Part shown: positions 55,345 to 63,198 of the stretch, one piece after another
Position numbering within the stretch: position 1 is the first letter of the stretch
Layout of the letters: each line of letters starts with the position of its first letter
Source of the DNA: Acidithiobacillus acidisediminis
GTDB taxonomy: Bacteria; Pseudomonadota; Gammaproteobacteria; Acidithiobacillales; Acidithiobacillaceae
Assembly: GCF_023277115.1 (NCBI RefSeq)
Contig: NZ_JALQCS010000001.1
Span: 682,001 to 746,000, forward strand
Direction: 5' to 3'
Length of the DNA stretch: 64,000 nt
Notes under the pieces: generated by a model
Databases searched by the model: none
What the model was told of the DNA's origin: nothing
The model's input: the letters and a program-made list of their open reading frames with translations, nothing else
Position numbers and translations under genes: made by a program

Positions 55345-55656
55345 ATGCAGTTCGTTGCTAAGACCCTGCGTGGATTGGTAATTTTTAGTGCTCTTGGTCT
55401 CTCGCTGTGGAGTTGCAGTATGGTAGCGAAGGCCGATGACTTGAATCTAGGTGTCGCTGTTCCGGGACTGAGCCTATACTTGGGTGATGCACCTCGCTAC
55501 TACGTTGCGCCGCCGGTCGTTTATGCCCCTCCTCGTCGGGTATATTACCAGCCGGCGCCCCGCTGGCACCGAGGCCCGCCGCCGTGGGCGCGGCGCTGGC
55601 ATCATGAGCGGGACCGCGACTGGCATGATGATTGGCGTGACGACCGGGATCGTTGA
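55345..55656 (+). CDS. Small secreted Pro/Tyr- and Arg/Asp/His-rich protein
   Basis: The 103-residue protein has a signal peptide (residues 1-31, ending near MVAKADD), a short beta-like segment (LNLGVAVPGLSLYLG), a Tyr/Pro/Val-rich middle (YYVAPPVVYAPPRRVYYQP) and a low-complexity tail of Trp, His, Arg and Asp. Similar small YXPP-type periplasmic proteins are widespread and uncharacterised. A GAGGAGGGAAT ribosome binding site sets the ATG at 55345. It is followed after 25 bp by a glycine-zipper lipoprotein, probably in one transcript. Confidence 0.75.
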   Translation: MQFVAKTLRGLVIFSALGLSLWSCSMVAKADDLNLGVAVPGLSLYLGDAPRYYVAPPVVYAPPRRVYYQPAPRWHRGPPPWARRWHHERDRDWHDDWRDDRDR

Positions 55657-55681
55657 CGGAATGATGGAGGAGTAGACAAAT

Positions 55682-55933
55682 ATGTTGATGGCTATTCGCC
55701 CGGCACGGGCTATCGTGCTGTTAATATTGGTTGCAGGCCTGAGCGGCTGCGCCAACATGAGCCCCACCGGGCAGCGTGCCCTGAGTGGGGGTGCGATTGG
55801 AGCTGCTGGTGGCGCTATTTTGGGTACCGTTGCGGCCGGAAATCCCGCCGTGGGTGCGGCCGTAGGTGGGGCCGTCGGAGCTGGAGTCGGGGCCGCACTT
55901 CCGCGCATTGAGCGGAGTTTGAACGGAAATTGA
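55682..55933 (+). CDS. Glycine-zipper lipoprotein
   Basis: The 83-residue product has a lipoprotein signal with lipobox LSGC at about residues 20-23. It consists almost entirely of GxxxG repeats (GGAIGAAGGAILGTVAAGN, VGGAVGAGVGAAL), the glycine-zipper pattern found in small outer-membrane-associated lipoproteins such as OsmB or SlyB-like proteins. Role unknown; envelope integrity is a reasonable guess. Confidence 0.78.
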   Translation: MLMAIRPARAIVLLILVAGLSGCANMSPTGQRALSGGAIGAAGGAILGTVAAGNPAVGAAVGGAVGAGVGAALPRIERSLNGN

Positions 55934-56029
55934 GCGGTGCGGCGCGGAGCGCCCATGGCTTGACGCTGGTCTGAGCCCTTTGCGATCATGGCCGGACATC
56001 ATTAGTCTTGCCATAGATCCAGGAGGACC

Positions 56030-57001
56030 ATGGACGCCAGCGATCAACAGCGCCTGCTGCGGGAAATGCTTTTTGCCCGACGTTTTGAAGAGCGTTGTGC
56101 CCAAGCCTATCAAGAACGAGAAATTGGCGGCTTTCTGCATCTGTATCCGGGGCAGGAAGCCTGCGCCATCGGCGTGCTGGAGAAGGCGCGCAAGGGGCAG
56201 GACTACGTCGTCACGGGTTACCGCGATCACATCCACGCGATTCAATGCGGAGCTGACCCCAAGGAGGTGATGGCGGAGCTGTATGGCAAGGAGACTGGTT
56301 CCTCGCGCGGACGCGGCGGTTCCATGCATATCTACGACGCGGAACACCATTTCATGGGTGGCTATGCGCTAGTGGGCGGACCATTTCCCCTCGCGGCAGG
56401 CTTTGCCAAGGCCATCAAGCTGCGCGGTGGGGACGAAATTGCCATCTGTTTCCTCGGTGATGGTGCCAATAATCAGGGAACGTTTCACGAAACCATGAAT
56501 ATGGCGAGTCTGTGGAAGTTGCCCGTGCTCTTCGTGTGTGAGAACAATCTCTATGGTATTGGTACGGCCATCGAGCGGGCCTCTTCCGAGATTAACCAGT
56601 ACCTGCGGGTGGCGCCCTATAAGATCGCTGCCTCGCAGGTAGATGGGCAGGACCTTGATATCGTCATGACCGAGGCGGAAAAGGCGATTCGGCACGTACG
56701 CGAAAAACGCGAACCCTATTTCCTCGAGCTGATGACCTATCGCCTGCGTGGTCACTCCATGTCCGACTCCGGCGCCTATCGTCCCAAGGAAGAGGTGGAA
56801 CGCTGGGCACAGCGCGATCCTATCGGGATCTACAAGCGTCGCCTCGAAGCGGCTGGCATTGTGGATGATGCCACCTTTCAGGCCATGGATGCAGAAATCC
56901 TGGAGCAGATCGAAAAAGAGATCGTGCGCTTTGCCCTCGAGAGCCCGGAACCTCGGGTGGAGGATTTGGAGCGTTACGTGTATGTAGCAGAGGGAGCGTA
57001 A
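56030..57001 (+). CDS. pdhA: Pyruvate dehydrogenase E1 component, alpha subunit
   Basis: E1 alpha and beta decarboxylate pyruvate with thiamine diphosphate and acetylate the lipoyl group of E2. The 323-residue protein has the thiamine diphosphate motif GDGANNQG...NN (FLGDGANNQGTFHETMNMA, then CENNLYGIGTA), GSSRGRGGSMH and the active-site loop YRLRGHSMSDSGAYR. The ATG at 56030 follows AGGAGG. A two-gene E1 rather than AceE-type E1 is used. pdhB follows 2 bp after its stop. Confidence 0.95.
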   Translation: MDASDQQRLLREMLFARRFEERCAQAYQEREIGGFLHLYPGQEACAIGVLEKARKGQDYVVTGYRDHIHAIQCGADPKEVMAELYGKETGSSRGRGGSMHIYDAEHHFMGGYALVGGPFPLAAGFAKAIKLRGGDEIAICFLGDGANNQGTFHETMNMASLWKLPVLFVCENNLYGIGTAIERASSEINQYLRVAPYKIAASQVDGQDLDIVMTEAEKAIRHVREKREPYFLELMTYRLRGHSMSDSGAYRPKEEVERWAQRDPIGIYKRRLEAAGIVDDATFQAMDAEILEQIEKEIVRFALESPEPRVEDLERYVYVAEGA

Positions 57002-57003
57002 GT

Positions 57004-57981
57004 ATGGCAGAAATGATGTATTGGCAGGCCATCCTGCGTGCCCACGATGAAGAGCTGGCGCGCGATCCATTGGTTTTTGCCATGGGCGAGGACATCGGCG
57101 TGGCCGGTGGCACCTACAAGGCCACCAGCGGTCTGTATGCCAAATATGGCGCGGAGCGAGTCATTGATACCCCGATCTCGGAAAACAGCTATACCGGTAT
57201 CGGTGTTGGTGCGGCAATGTTGGGCTGTCGTCCCATCGTCGAAATCATGAGCGTCAATTTCGCCTGGCTAGCGATGGATCAGCTGATGAATAACGCGGCG
57301 AAGATCCACTATATGTCCGGCGGCAAAATCCGTTGTCCCTTCGTCATGCGCGTACCCGGTGGCACCGCCCACCAGCTCGGCGCGCAGCACTCGGCGCGCA
57401 TGGAAAAGGTCTTCATGGGCATTTCCGGCCTGCGGGTTGTGACACCCGCGACGCCGCGAGATGCCTACGGCCTGCTCAAGAGTGCGGTGCGCTCCGATGA
57501 TCCGGTCGTCGTCATCGAACACGAGAGCATGTACAACCTCAAGGGCGAAGTGCCAGATGAGGAGTTCTTTACGCCGCTGGAGGGCGTGGAAATCCTGCGT
57601 CCAGGGCGGGATCTCAGTATCTTCGCCTACAACATCAGCGTGCATTGGGCCTTGCAGGCCGCTGAGCGCCTTGCGCAGGAGGGAATCGACGCCGAGGTGA
57701 TCGATCTGCGCGCCTTGAAGCCCCTTGATCGTGCTGGAATTGCGGCCAGTGTGCGCAAAACCCATCGCGCGATTGTTGTGGAGGAAGATGAAGCTCCCGT
57801 TGGGGTAGGGTCGGAAGTCATCGCCATCCTCAACGAAGAGGTCTTTTTCGAACTCGATGCGGCACCTGTGCGGGTGCATGCCCGGGACGTGCCGATCCCC
57901 TACAACCGTCGTCTGGAAAAGGCGGCTATCCCCAATGCCGACGAAGTCGTGGCTGCGGCCCGGAAACTGCTTGGCAAGTAA
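57004..57981 (+). CDS. pdhB: Pyruvate dehydrogenase E1 component, beta subunit
   Basis: The 325-residue protein is the partner of PdhA. It has the thiamine diphosphate glutamate region (FAMGEDIGVAGGTYKATSGL), DTPISENSYTGIGVGAAMLG, PFVMRVPGG, and the C-terminal transketolase-like part with VIDLRALKPLD and VVVEEDEAPVGVGSEV. It is followed after 48 bp by the E2-E3 fusion; the gap contains a GC-rich imperfect hairpin around GGGCGCC/GGCGCGCCC but no T tract. Confidence 0.95.
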   Translation: MAEMMYWQAILRAHDEELARDPLVFAMGEDIGVAGGTYKATSGLYAKYGAERVIDTPISENSYTGIGVGAAMLGCRPIVEIMSVNFAWLAMDQLMNNAAKIHYMSGGKIRCPFVMRVPGGTAHQLGAQHSARMEKVFMGISGLRVVTPATPRDAYGLLKSAVRSDDPVVVIEHESMYNLKGEVPDEEFFTPLEGVEILRPGRDLSIFAYNISVHWALQAAERLAQEGIDAEVIDLRALKPLDRAGIAASVRKTHRAIVVEEDEAPVGVGSEVIAILNEEVFFELDAAPVRVHARDVPIPYNRRLEKAAIPNADEVVAAARKLLGK

Positions 57982-58029
57982 GCTCCGGGCGCCATGGCGC
58001 GCCCGCCCCCTTTCCTGAGATGGTGAAAC

Positions 58030-61002
58030 ATGGCTGAAGCATACGTCATCAAAATGCCCCAATTGTCGGATACCATGACCGAGGGCGTGTTGGTCTCCTG
58101 GGAGAAAAGGCCCGGCGAGCGTGTCGAGCGAGGAGACGTCGTAGCCACGGTGGAAACCGACAAGGCAATCATGGATGTCGAGGTCTTCCGCGCCGGATAT
58201 CTCGCCGGACCCTTGACGGCGGTGGATGCCGTGGTGCCGGTGGGGGAGGCTATCGGTTATCTGGTCGACAGCCCTGACGCCGTAGTCGATGCTACCAGCC
58301 CGGATGTGGCGCCTGCGGCGACGGCTCCCACGGCGTCGGAAGTTGCGGAAGTGGCGCTGGGACAGGCCATCAAGATGCCGCAACTGTCGGATACGATGAC
58401 CGAGGGGGTGCTGGTTTCCTGGGAGAAGCAAGCAGGGGACCGAATTGAGCGGGGTGACGTGGTGGCTACGGTGGAAACCGACAAGGCGATCATGGATGTC
58501 GAGGTCTTCCGCGCCGGTTTTCTTTCTGGTCCTCTCCTGGCGGTGGACACGGTGGTGCCAGTAGGCGAGCCCATTGGATATCTCGTCGATAGTGTCGATC
58601 AGGTCTGTCGGGATACGCGAGCCGCCGCCAGCGAACAAAGGCCCCCGAGTGCGGTATCTGCCGCGCAAGGCCAAACGCCGGTGGCGCCGGCAAGCCGCGC
58701 CCCCGTCCCGCAGCCCACTGGTCGGGTTGTGGCCGGTAACCCAGTGGCGCGCCCCAGTTCGGGTGCCGCGAGTCCCTATGCCCGCTTGCTGGCGGGCGAA
58801 CAGGGGGTTTCCCTGGAAGGCTTGCGCGGCAGCGGTCCGGCAGGAGTGATCGTTGCGGCCGATGTGCTGGCGCAGAGTGCTGTCTCCTCGCCTGCGGTCG
58901 CCAGTGTGCCGGCAGCGGTTGCCGTCCCCGGTAATGGCCGCCCCATGACCGCCATCGAAAAGGCCATCAGTCAGGCGATGACGGCCTCGCTCAGTATTCC
59001 GGTCTTTCACGTGACGATGCATGTGCAGCCGGACGCGCTGTTGCGCGTTGCCAAAGCCAATGCGGTATCGGTCACGGTCGCCCTGGCCAAGGCTGCCTCT
59101 GCCGCGTTGAGCAAACACCCGCTGATCAATGCTGCCTACCAGCCGGGTGACCGTATCGTCGAGGATCGGCCGCAGGATATCGGCATTGCCGCCACGACGG
59201 AGGACGGCGGTCTGGTGGTGCCAGTGTTGCGCGATGTCGCGGCGCATTCCCTGAGCGAATTGCAAAGCGCGTGGAAGCCGCTGCTGGAAAAGGCGCGGAA
59301 ACGACGCATGAGCCCGGCAGAATATCAACACCCGACGTTTACGATCTCCAACATGGGCATGTATGGCATCAGTCAGTTTGACGCCATCGTCACGCCGGGC
59401 ACGGCAGCCATCCTCGCGGTGGCGGCGACGGGACCGCAAGGCATGCCCATCACCATTACCGCCGATCATCGGGTGGTGAACGGTGCCGAAGCAGCGGCCT
59501 TCCTGCAGGACCTCAAGACCGCGATCGAGCAGCCAGAGGCGTGGGCGGGAAGCGTGGGGCCGGTCATCCCGGAGGGAGATTACGACACCCAGGTTCTCGT
59601 CATTGGCGGTGGTCCGGGGGGTGAGGACTGTGCGCGGGACTTGGCCGAGCACGGCATTCGCGTGACCCTGGTCAACAATGCCCCGTACCCTGGCGGAGAG
59701 TGCCTCTGGCGGGGGTGTATTCCCTCCAAGGCCTGGCGCGCTGCGGCGGATCGCATACGCGATCGCGAACATGACGCCGCTATGGGCATCCAGTTGGGCG
59801 CAGCCAAACTCGATTGGGAGCAGCTGGAAACACATCGCCGTGGCATTCTGCAAACGCGCGGTGAAATGGCGCTGAAAACCGACCAGGGAATGAAAATCCA
59901 TGTCCTGGAGGGGATGGCTCGGTTCACCGGCCCACACACGGTGGAAATCAGCGGTAAGGATGCCCGTAGCCTGAGTTTCGGCGCCTGCGTCATCGCGACG
60001 GGCGCGCCGGCCTTCGTGCCACCGATCCCCGGCGCTCAGGAGGCCCTGGCAGCGGGGGCTGCCGTCACTTCGGACACGGTCTGGGAGCTGAGCGCTCCGC
60101 CGCAGCGTCTTTGCGTCATCGGCGGCGGCGCCATTGGCATGGAAATGGCGCAGATGTTCCATGACTTCGGTGCCGAGGTGCTGGTCCTGGAGGCGTTGCC
60201 CCGCCCCGTGGCTGAGATGGAAAAAGAGGTCGCGGAACAGTTGCTGACGGTATTGGGCAAGAACAGTCCGCGTCTGCGTGTGCAAACCAATGTGCAGGTG
60301 CAGAAGGTCAGCGGCGGGAAAGGGGATGTCACGGTGCAGTACCGCGACGCGGAAGGGCAGGAACAGCAGGTTCATGCCGAGCTGCTCCTGATCGCCACGG
60401 GCAAGCGCCCCCATACCGATGCCCTGCAGCTGGACAAGGCGGGAGTGCAATTGGGCGAGCGTGGTGCCATTGCCGTGGACGCCGCTTGTCGGACCAATGT
60501 GCCACATATCTTTGCGGTTGGTGACGTGATTGGCGGCTATATGCTCGCCCATACTGCTGGCCAGCAGGGGCGCGTGGCGGCGGCGAATCTCTTGGGCGAA
60601 CGGGCCCGCTATGACGCCAGCAAGGACAGTGGTGTCACCTTCACCCGCCCGCAGGTGGCGTTCGTCGGTCTCTCGGGCGAGCAGGCCAAGGCGGCCGGGA
60701 TGGATGTGGCGGAGGTCAAGGTGCCGTTGGCGATCGATGCCAAGGCCATGATGACCGGCGAAACCGACGGCCTGATCAAGCTGCTTGCGGACAAGAAGAC
60801 GCATCGTATCGTCGGCGTACATTTTCTGGCCGATCACGCCGATACCCTGGTGGGCGAAGCGGTAATGATGGTCCATGGTGAGCTGACGCTGGAACAGGTA
60901 GGGACTGCCATCCATCCGCATCCGACACAGACGGAGCTGTTTGGCGAAATGGCGCGACGGTTGCTCTCTCGCCTGCGCCGCTCAGCGCGCAACAGTCGCT
61001 GA
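58030..61002 (+). CDS. Fused dihydrolipoamide acetyltransferase (E2) and dihydrolipoamide dehydrogenase (E3)
   Basis: A single uninterrupted 990-residue protein joins two pyruvate dehydrogenase components. Domains in order: two lipoyl domains (about 5-80, lipoylated Lys45; about 112-187, Lys152), an Ala/Pro linker, a peripheral subunit-binding domain (about 247-282) and the E2 acyltransferase core (about 306-505, catalytic His480 in DHRVVNG). A complete E3 begins at Tyr518, with FAD loop GGGPGG, redox disulfide Cys558-Cys563 in ECLWRGCIPSK, NAD loop GGGAIGMEMA, and the catalytic pair His964-Glu969. In the E2 motif Asn replaces the usual Asp after the histidine. The two lipoyl domains are almost identical. 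Separate E2 and E3 genes are the norm. Confidence 0.94.
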   Translation: MAEAYVIKMPQLSDTMTEGVLVSWEKRPGERVERGDVVATVETDKAIMDVEVFRAGYLAGPLTAVDAVVPVGEAIGYLVDSPDAVVDATSPDVAPAATAPTASEVAEVALGQAIKMPQLSDTMTEGVLVSWEKQAGDRIERGDVVATVETDKAIMDVEVFRAGFLSGPLLAVDTVVPVGEPIGYLVDSVDQVCRDTRAAASEQRPPSAVSAAQGQTPVAPASRAPVPQPTGRVVAGNPVARPSSGAASPYARLLAGEQGVSLEGLRGSGPAGVIVAADVLAQSAVSSPAVASVPAAVAVPGNGRPMTAIEKAISQAMTASLSIPVFHVTMHVQPDALLRVAKANAVSVTVALAKAASAALSKHPLINAAYQPGDRIVEDRPQDIGIAATTEDGGLVVPVLRDVAAHSLSELQSAWKPLLEKARKRRMSPAEYQHPTFTISNMGMYGISQFDAIVTPGTAAILAVAATGPQGMPITITADHRVVNGAEAAAFLQDLKTAIEQPEAWAGSVGPVIPEGDYDTQVLVIGGGPGGEDCARDLAEHGIRVTLVNNAPYPGGECLWRGCIPSKAWRAAADRIRDREHDAAMGIQLGAAKLDWEQLETHRRGILQTRGEMALKTDQGMKIHVLEGMARFTGPHTVEISGKDARSLSFGACVIATGAPAFVPPIPGAQEALAAGAAVTSDTVWELSAPPQRLCVIGGGAIGMEMAQMFHDFGAEVLVLEALPRPVAEMEKEVAEQLLTVLGKNSPRLRVQTNVQVQKVSGGKGDVTVQYRDAEGQEQQVHAELLLIATGKRPHTDALQLDKAGVQLGERGAIAVDAACRTNVPHIFAVGDVIGGYMLAHTAGQQGRVAAANLLGERARYDASKDSGVTFTRPQVAFVGLSGEQAKAAGMDVAEVKVPLAIDAKAMMTGETDGLIKLLADKKTHRIVGVHFLADHADTLVGEAVMMVHGELTLEQVGTAIHPHPTQTELFGEMARRLLSRLRRSARNSR

Positions 61003-61006
61003 AATC

Positions 61007-61480
61007 GTGCACGAAGCCGAGCACCATCACGCCGCTGAATATACCAGTATTGCGGGATTGCGCGGCTTCGTCATTCGTTTTTATGGAAAGATGCTGGATA
61101 TCATCATTGCCATCCTCATCTTTCTCATGCTGGTCACCCTGCTCTACGCGGTCGGGAGCCTGATTCTGGATGTCTATGGGGCCTTTTCCAATCTCCATCA
61201 GGAGCAGGTCATCTCCAGTCTGGTGTCTGACGTCCTGTCGGTGTTTGTCCTGATCGAGCTTTTTCGTACCTTTACCGATTATCTGGAGTTTCATCGCATT
61301 CGGCTCCGGGTTCTGGCCGAGGTGGCGATTGTCTTCATCCTGCGTGAGCTCTTTATCGGCCTGTATGCCCATCGCCTCGGCCCCTTGGACCTTCTCGCCA
61401 CTGCGGCGCTACTGGCGGTGCTGGTAGCCGCGCGGGTGGCTGCCATCCAGTTTGTGCCGAAAGGTGGTCAGGATCGCTAG
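61007..61480 (+). CDS. PsiE-family membrane protein
   Basis: The product, about 157 residues, has four hydrophobic segments in the PsiE (phosphate-starvation-inducible E) arrangement: IIIAILIFLMLVTLLYAVGSL, the SDVLSVFVLIELFRTFTDYLEFHRIR loop, VAIVFILRELFI and LDLLATAALLAVLVA. Function is unknown. The likely start is a GTG at 61007, four bases after the E2-E3 stop, but no good ribosome binding site is seen. A longer frame from 60941 would overlap the fusion gene by about 60 bp. It is probably co-transcribed with the pdh genes. Confidence 0.72.
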   Translation: MHEAEHHHAAEYTSIAGLRGFVIRFYGKMLDIIIAILIFLMLVTLLYAVGSLILDVYGAFSNLHQEQVISSLVSDVLSVFVLIELFRTFTDYLEFHRIRLRVLAEVAIVFILRELFIGLYAHRLGPLDLLATAALLAVLVAARVAAIQFVPKGGQDR

Positions 61481-61566
61481 CTATCCTTGACGTGTGCCAA
61501 AAAAGACGAGCAAAATAATCGGGTATTGAAGATTGCGACGCGCGGTAGCGCGAGGAGAGTATAGGG

Positions 61567-61938
61567 ATGAGTACAGCTACGGAAACCATGACCGATCTGA
61601 ATGCCTTGCCCCCGGTGATGACCCTCACCGACAGTGCGGCGGAAAAGATCAAGTCCTTGATTGAGGAAGAGGGTAGCCCCGACCTCAAGTTGCGCGTGTT
61701 CGTTACCGGTGGCGGTTGTTCCGGGTTCCAGTATGGTTTCACCTTTGATGAGAACGTCAACGACGGTGACACGGAAGTCGAGCAGTTTGGGGTCAGCTTG
61801 CTGGTCGACCCGATGAGCTATCAGTATCTGGCGGGTGCGGAGATCGATTACAGTGAGGGTCTGGAAGGCGCCCAGTTTGTGATCAAGAATCCGAACGCCA
61901 CCACCACCTGTGGGTGTGGGTCTTCTTTTTCCGCCTGA
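61567..61938 (+). CDS. erpA: Iron-sulfur cluster insertion protein ErpA
   Basis: ErpA is an A-type carrier that delivers Fe-S clusters to apoproteins. The 123-residue protein has [34 protein letters not shown] with the first ligand cysteine, [32 protein letters not shown] (quoted in part as the family block) and the C-terminal CGCGSSF pair. The ATG at 61567 follows GAGGAG; an ATG at 61588 would give the E. coli length. Confidence 0.93.
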   Translation: MSTATETMTDLNALPPVMTLTDSAAEKIKSLIEEEGSPDLKLRVFVTGGGCSGFQYGFTFDENVNDGDTEVEQFGVSLLVDPMSYQYLAGAEIDYSEGLEGAQFVIKNPNATTTCGCGSSFSA

Positions 61939-61964
61939 AGAACCCCGCCGCTCCGGCTGCGCGT

Positions 61965-61994
61965 AGGGAGACACCCGTCTCCCTTTCTTTTTTT
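61965..61994 (+). terminator. Rho-independent terminator after erpA
   Basis: AGGGAGAC (61965-61972) pairs with GTCTCCCT (61977-61984) around ACCC and is followed by TTCTTTTTTT. Confidence 0.9.
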
Positions 61995-62034
61995 GTGCGC
62001 GCTATGATGCAGATCAGCTTCTAGGAGAAATGTC

Positions 62035-63198
62035 ATGACCGATGCCACCGTCGTCCCCGGACTGGAAGGGGTTCCCGCTACCCACTCGGCCATCTCGAAC
62101 ATCGATGGTGCTGCTGGCCAGCTCTCCTACCGCGGCTATCCGATCGCCGAACTCGTAGCGCATAGCAACTATGAGGAAGTGGCACTGCTACTCCTCGATG
62201 GGGAACTGCCGCGGGCCAAGGATCTGCAGCGCTTCGACGCGGGCCTGCGCGGGCATCGCCAAGTCAAGTACAACGTGCGCGAGATCATGAAGTTCTTGCC
62301 AGTGACGGGCCACCCCATGGATATGCTCCACTGCACCATCGCGAGCCTGGGGATGTTCTATCCGCAGCAGGAGCTGTCGGATGCGGAACGCGATAACGCC
62401 TCACACCTCGATGCCATGGCGATGCGCCTCATCGCTCGGGTGCCGACGATTGTCGCCATGTGGGATCAGATGCGCTTTGGCAATGACCCCATCCCGCCGC
62501 GCAGTGATCTTTCCCATGCGGCAAACTTTCTTTACATGCTGCACGGACGCGAGCCGGATCCATTGCACGCGCGTATTCTCGATGCCTGTTTTATCCTGCA
62601 TGCAGAACATACCATCAATGCCAGCACCTTTTCGGTCTTGGTCAGTACCTCCACTCTGACCAACCCCTACCACGTCATTGGCGGGGCAATCGGCACCCTG
62701 GCCGGACCACTGCATGGCGGTGCCAATCAGCGGGTAGTGGAGATGCTGGAGGAGATTGGTAGCGTCGACAATGTCGAGTCTTTCTTGGAGGCGCGCCTGG
62801 CGGCGAAGGAAAAGATTTGGGGTTTTGGCCACCGGGTCTATAAAACCACGGATCCGCGTGCCGCGATCCTCAAAGAAATGATGCAGGATCTGGCGCAGGC
62901 CGGGCATCTGCGGCAGAGCAAGCAGTTCGCCATTGCCCAGGCGCTCGAGGCAGCAGCGGCGGAACGCCTGGGGCCAAAAGGTATCCACGCCAATGTCGAC
63001 TTCTATTCCGGGGTCCTGTATCACGAAATGGGCATTCGCAGTGACCTCTTCACCCCCATCTTTGCCATGGCGCGCAGCGTCGGGTGGCTGGCGCACTGGC
63101 GCGAGCAGTTGAGCAATAATCGCATTTTTCGCCCCACCCAGAACTATACCGGTGCAGCGCTGCGTAGCTACCAAGCGCTGGCGGAGCGTTCAGCATGA
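62035..63198 (+). CDS. gltA: Citrate synthase
   Basis: The 387-residue enzyme condenses acetyl-CoA, supplied by the upstream pyruvate dehydrogenase, with oxaloacetate. It is of the short dimeric type, beginning VPGLEGVPATHSAISNIDG. The three catalytic residues are in GPLHGGANQ (His), GFGHRVYK (His) and NVDFYSGVLY (Asp). Methylcitrate synthases look similar, but no prp genes are nearby, so citrate synthase is the likelier role. Its stop overlaps the gshA start by 4 bp, suggesting co-expression. Confidence 0.92.
   Translation: MTDATVVPGLEGVPATHSAISNIDGAAGQLSYRGYPIAELVAHSNYEEVALLLLDGELPRAKDLQRFDAGLRGHRQVKYNVREIMKFLPVTGHPMDMLHCTIASLGMFYPQQELSDAERDNASHLDAMAMRLIARVPTIVAMWDQMRFGNDPIPPRSDLSHAANFLYMLHGREPDPLHARILDACFILHAEHTINASTFSVLVSTSTLTNPYHVIGGAIGTLAGPLHGGANQRVVEMLEEIGSVDNVESFLEARLAAKEKIWGFGHRVYKTTDPRAAILKEMMQDLAQAGHLRQSKQFAIAQALEAAAAERLGPKGIHANVDFYSGVLYHEMGIRSDLFTPIFAMARSVGWLAHWREQLSNNRIFRPTQNYTGAALRSYQALAERSA

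Noticed and set aside
57982-58029. GC-rich hairpin between pdhB and the E2-E3 gene as a terminator
   Set aside because: The repeat is imperfect and has no T tract; the genes are functionally linked and likely co-transcribed.
57268-60921. A 1217-codon open frame on the minus strand opposite pdhB and the E2-E3 gene
   Set aside because: It has no recognisable domain, is rich in His/Arg/Gly as expected for an antisense shadow of GC-rich coding DNA, and the opposite strand is unambiguously coding.
62035-63198. Citrate synthase gene as a 2-methylcitrate synthase
   Set aside because: No propionate catabolism genes are present and the context is pyruvate dehydrogenase and glutathione synthesis; sequence alone cannot fully exclude it.
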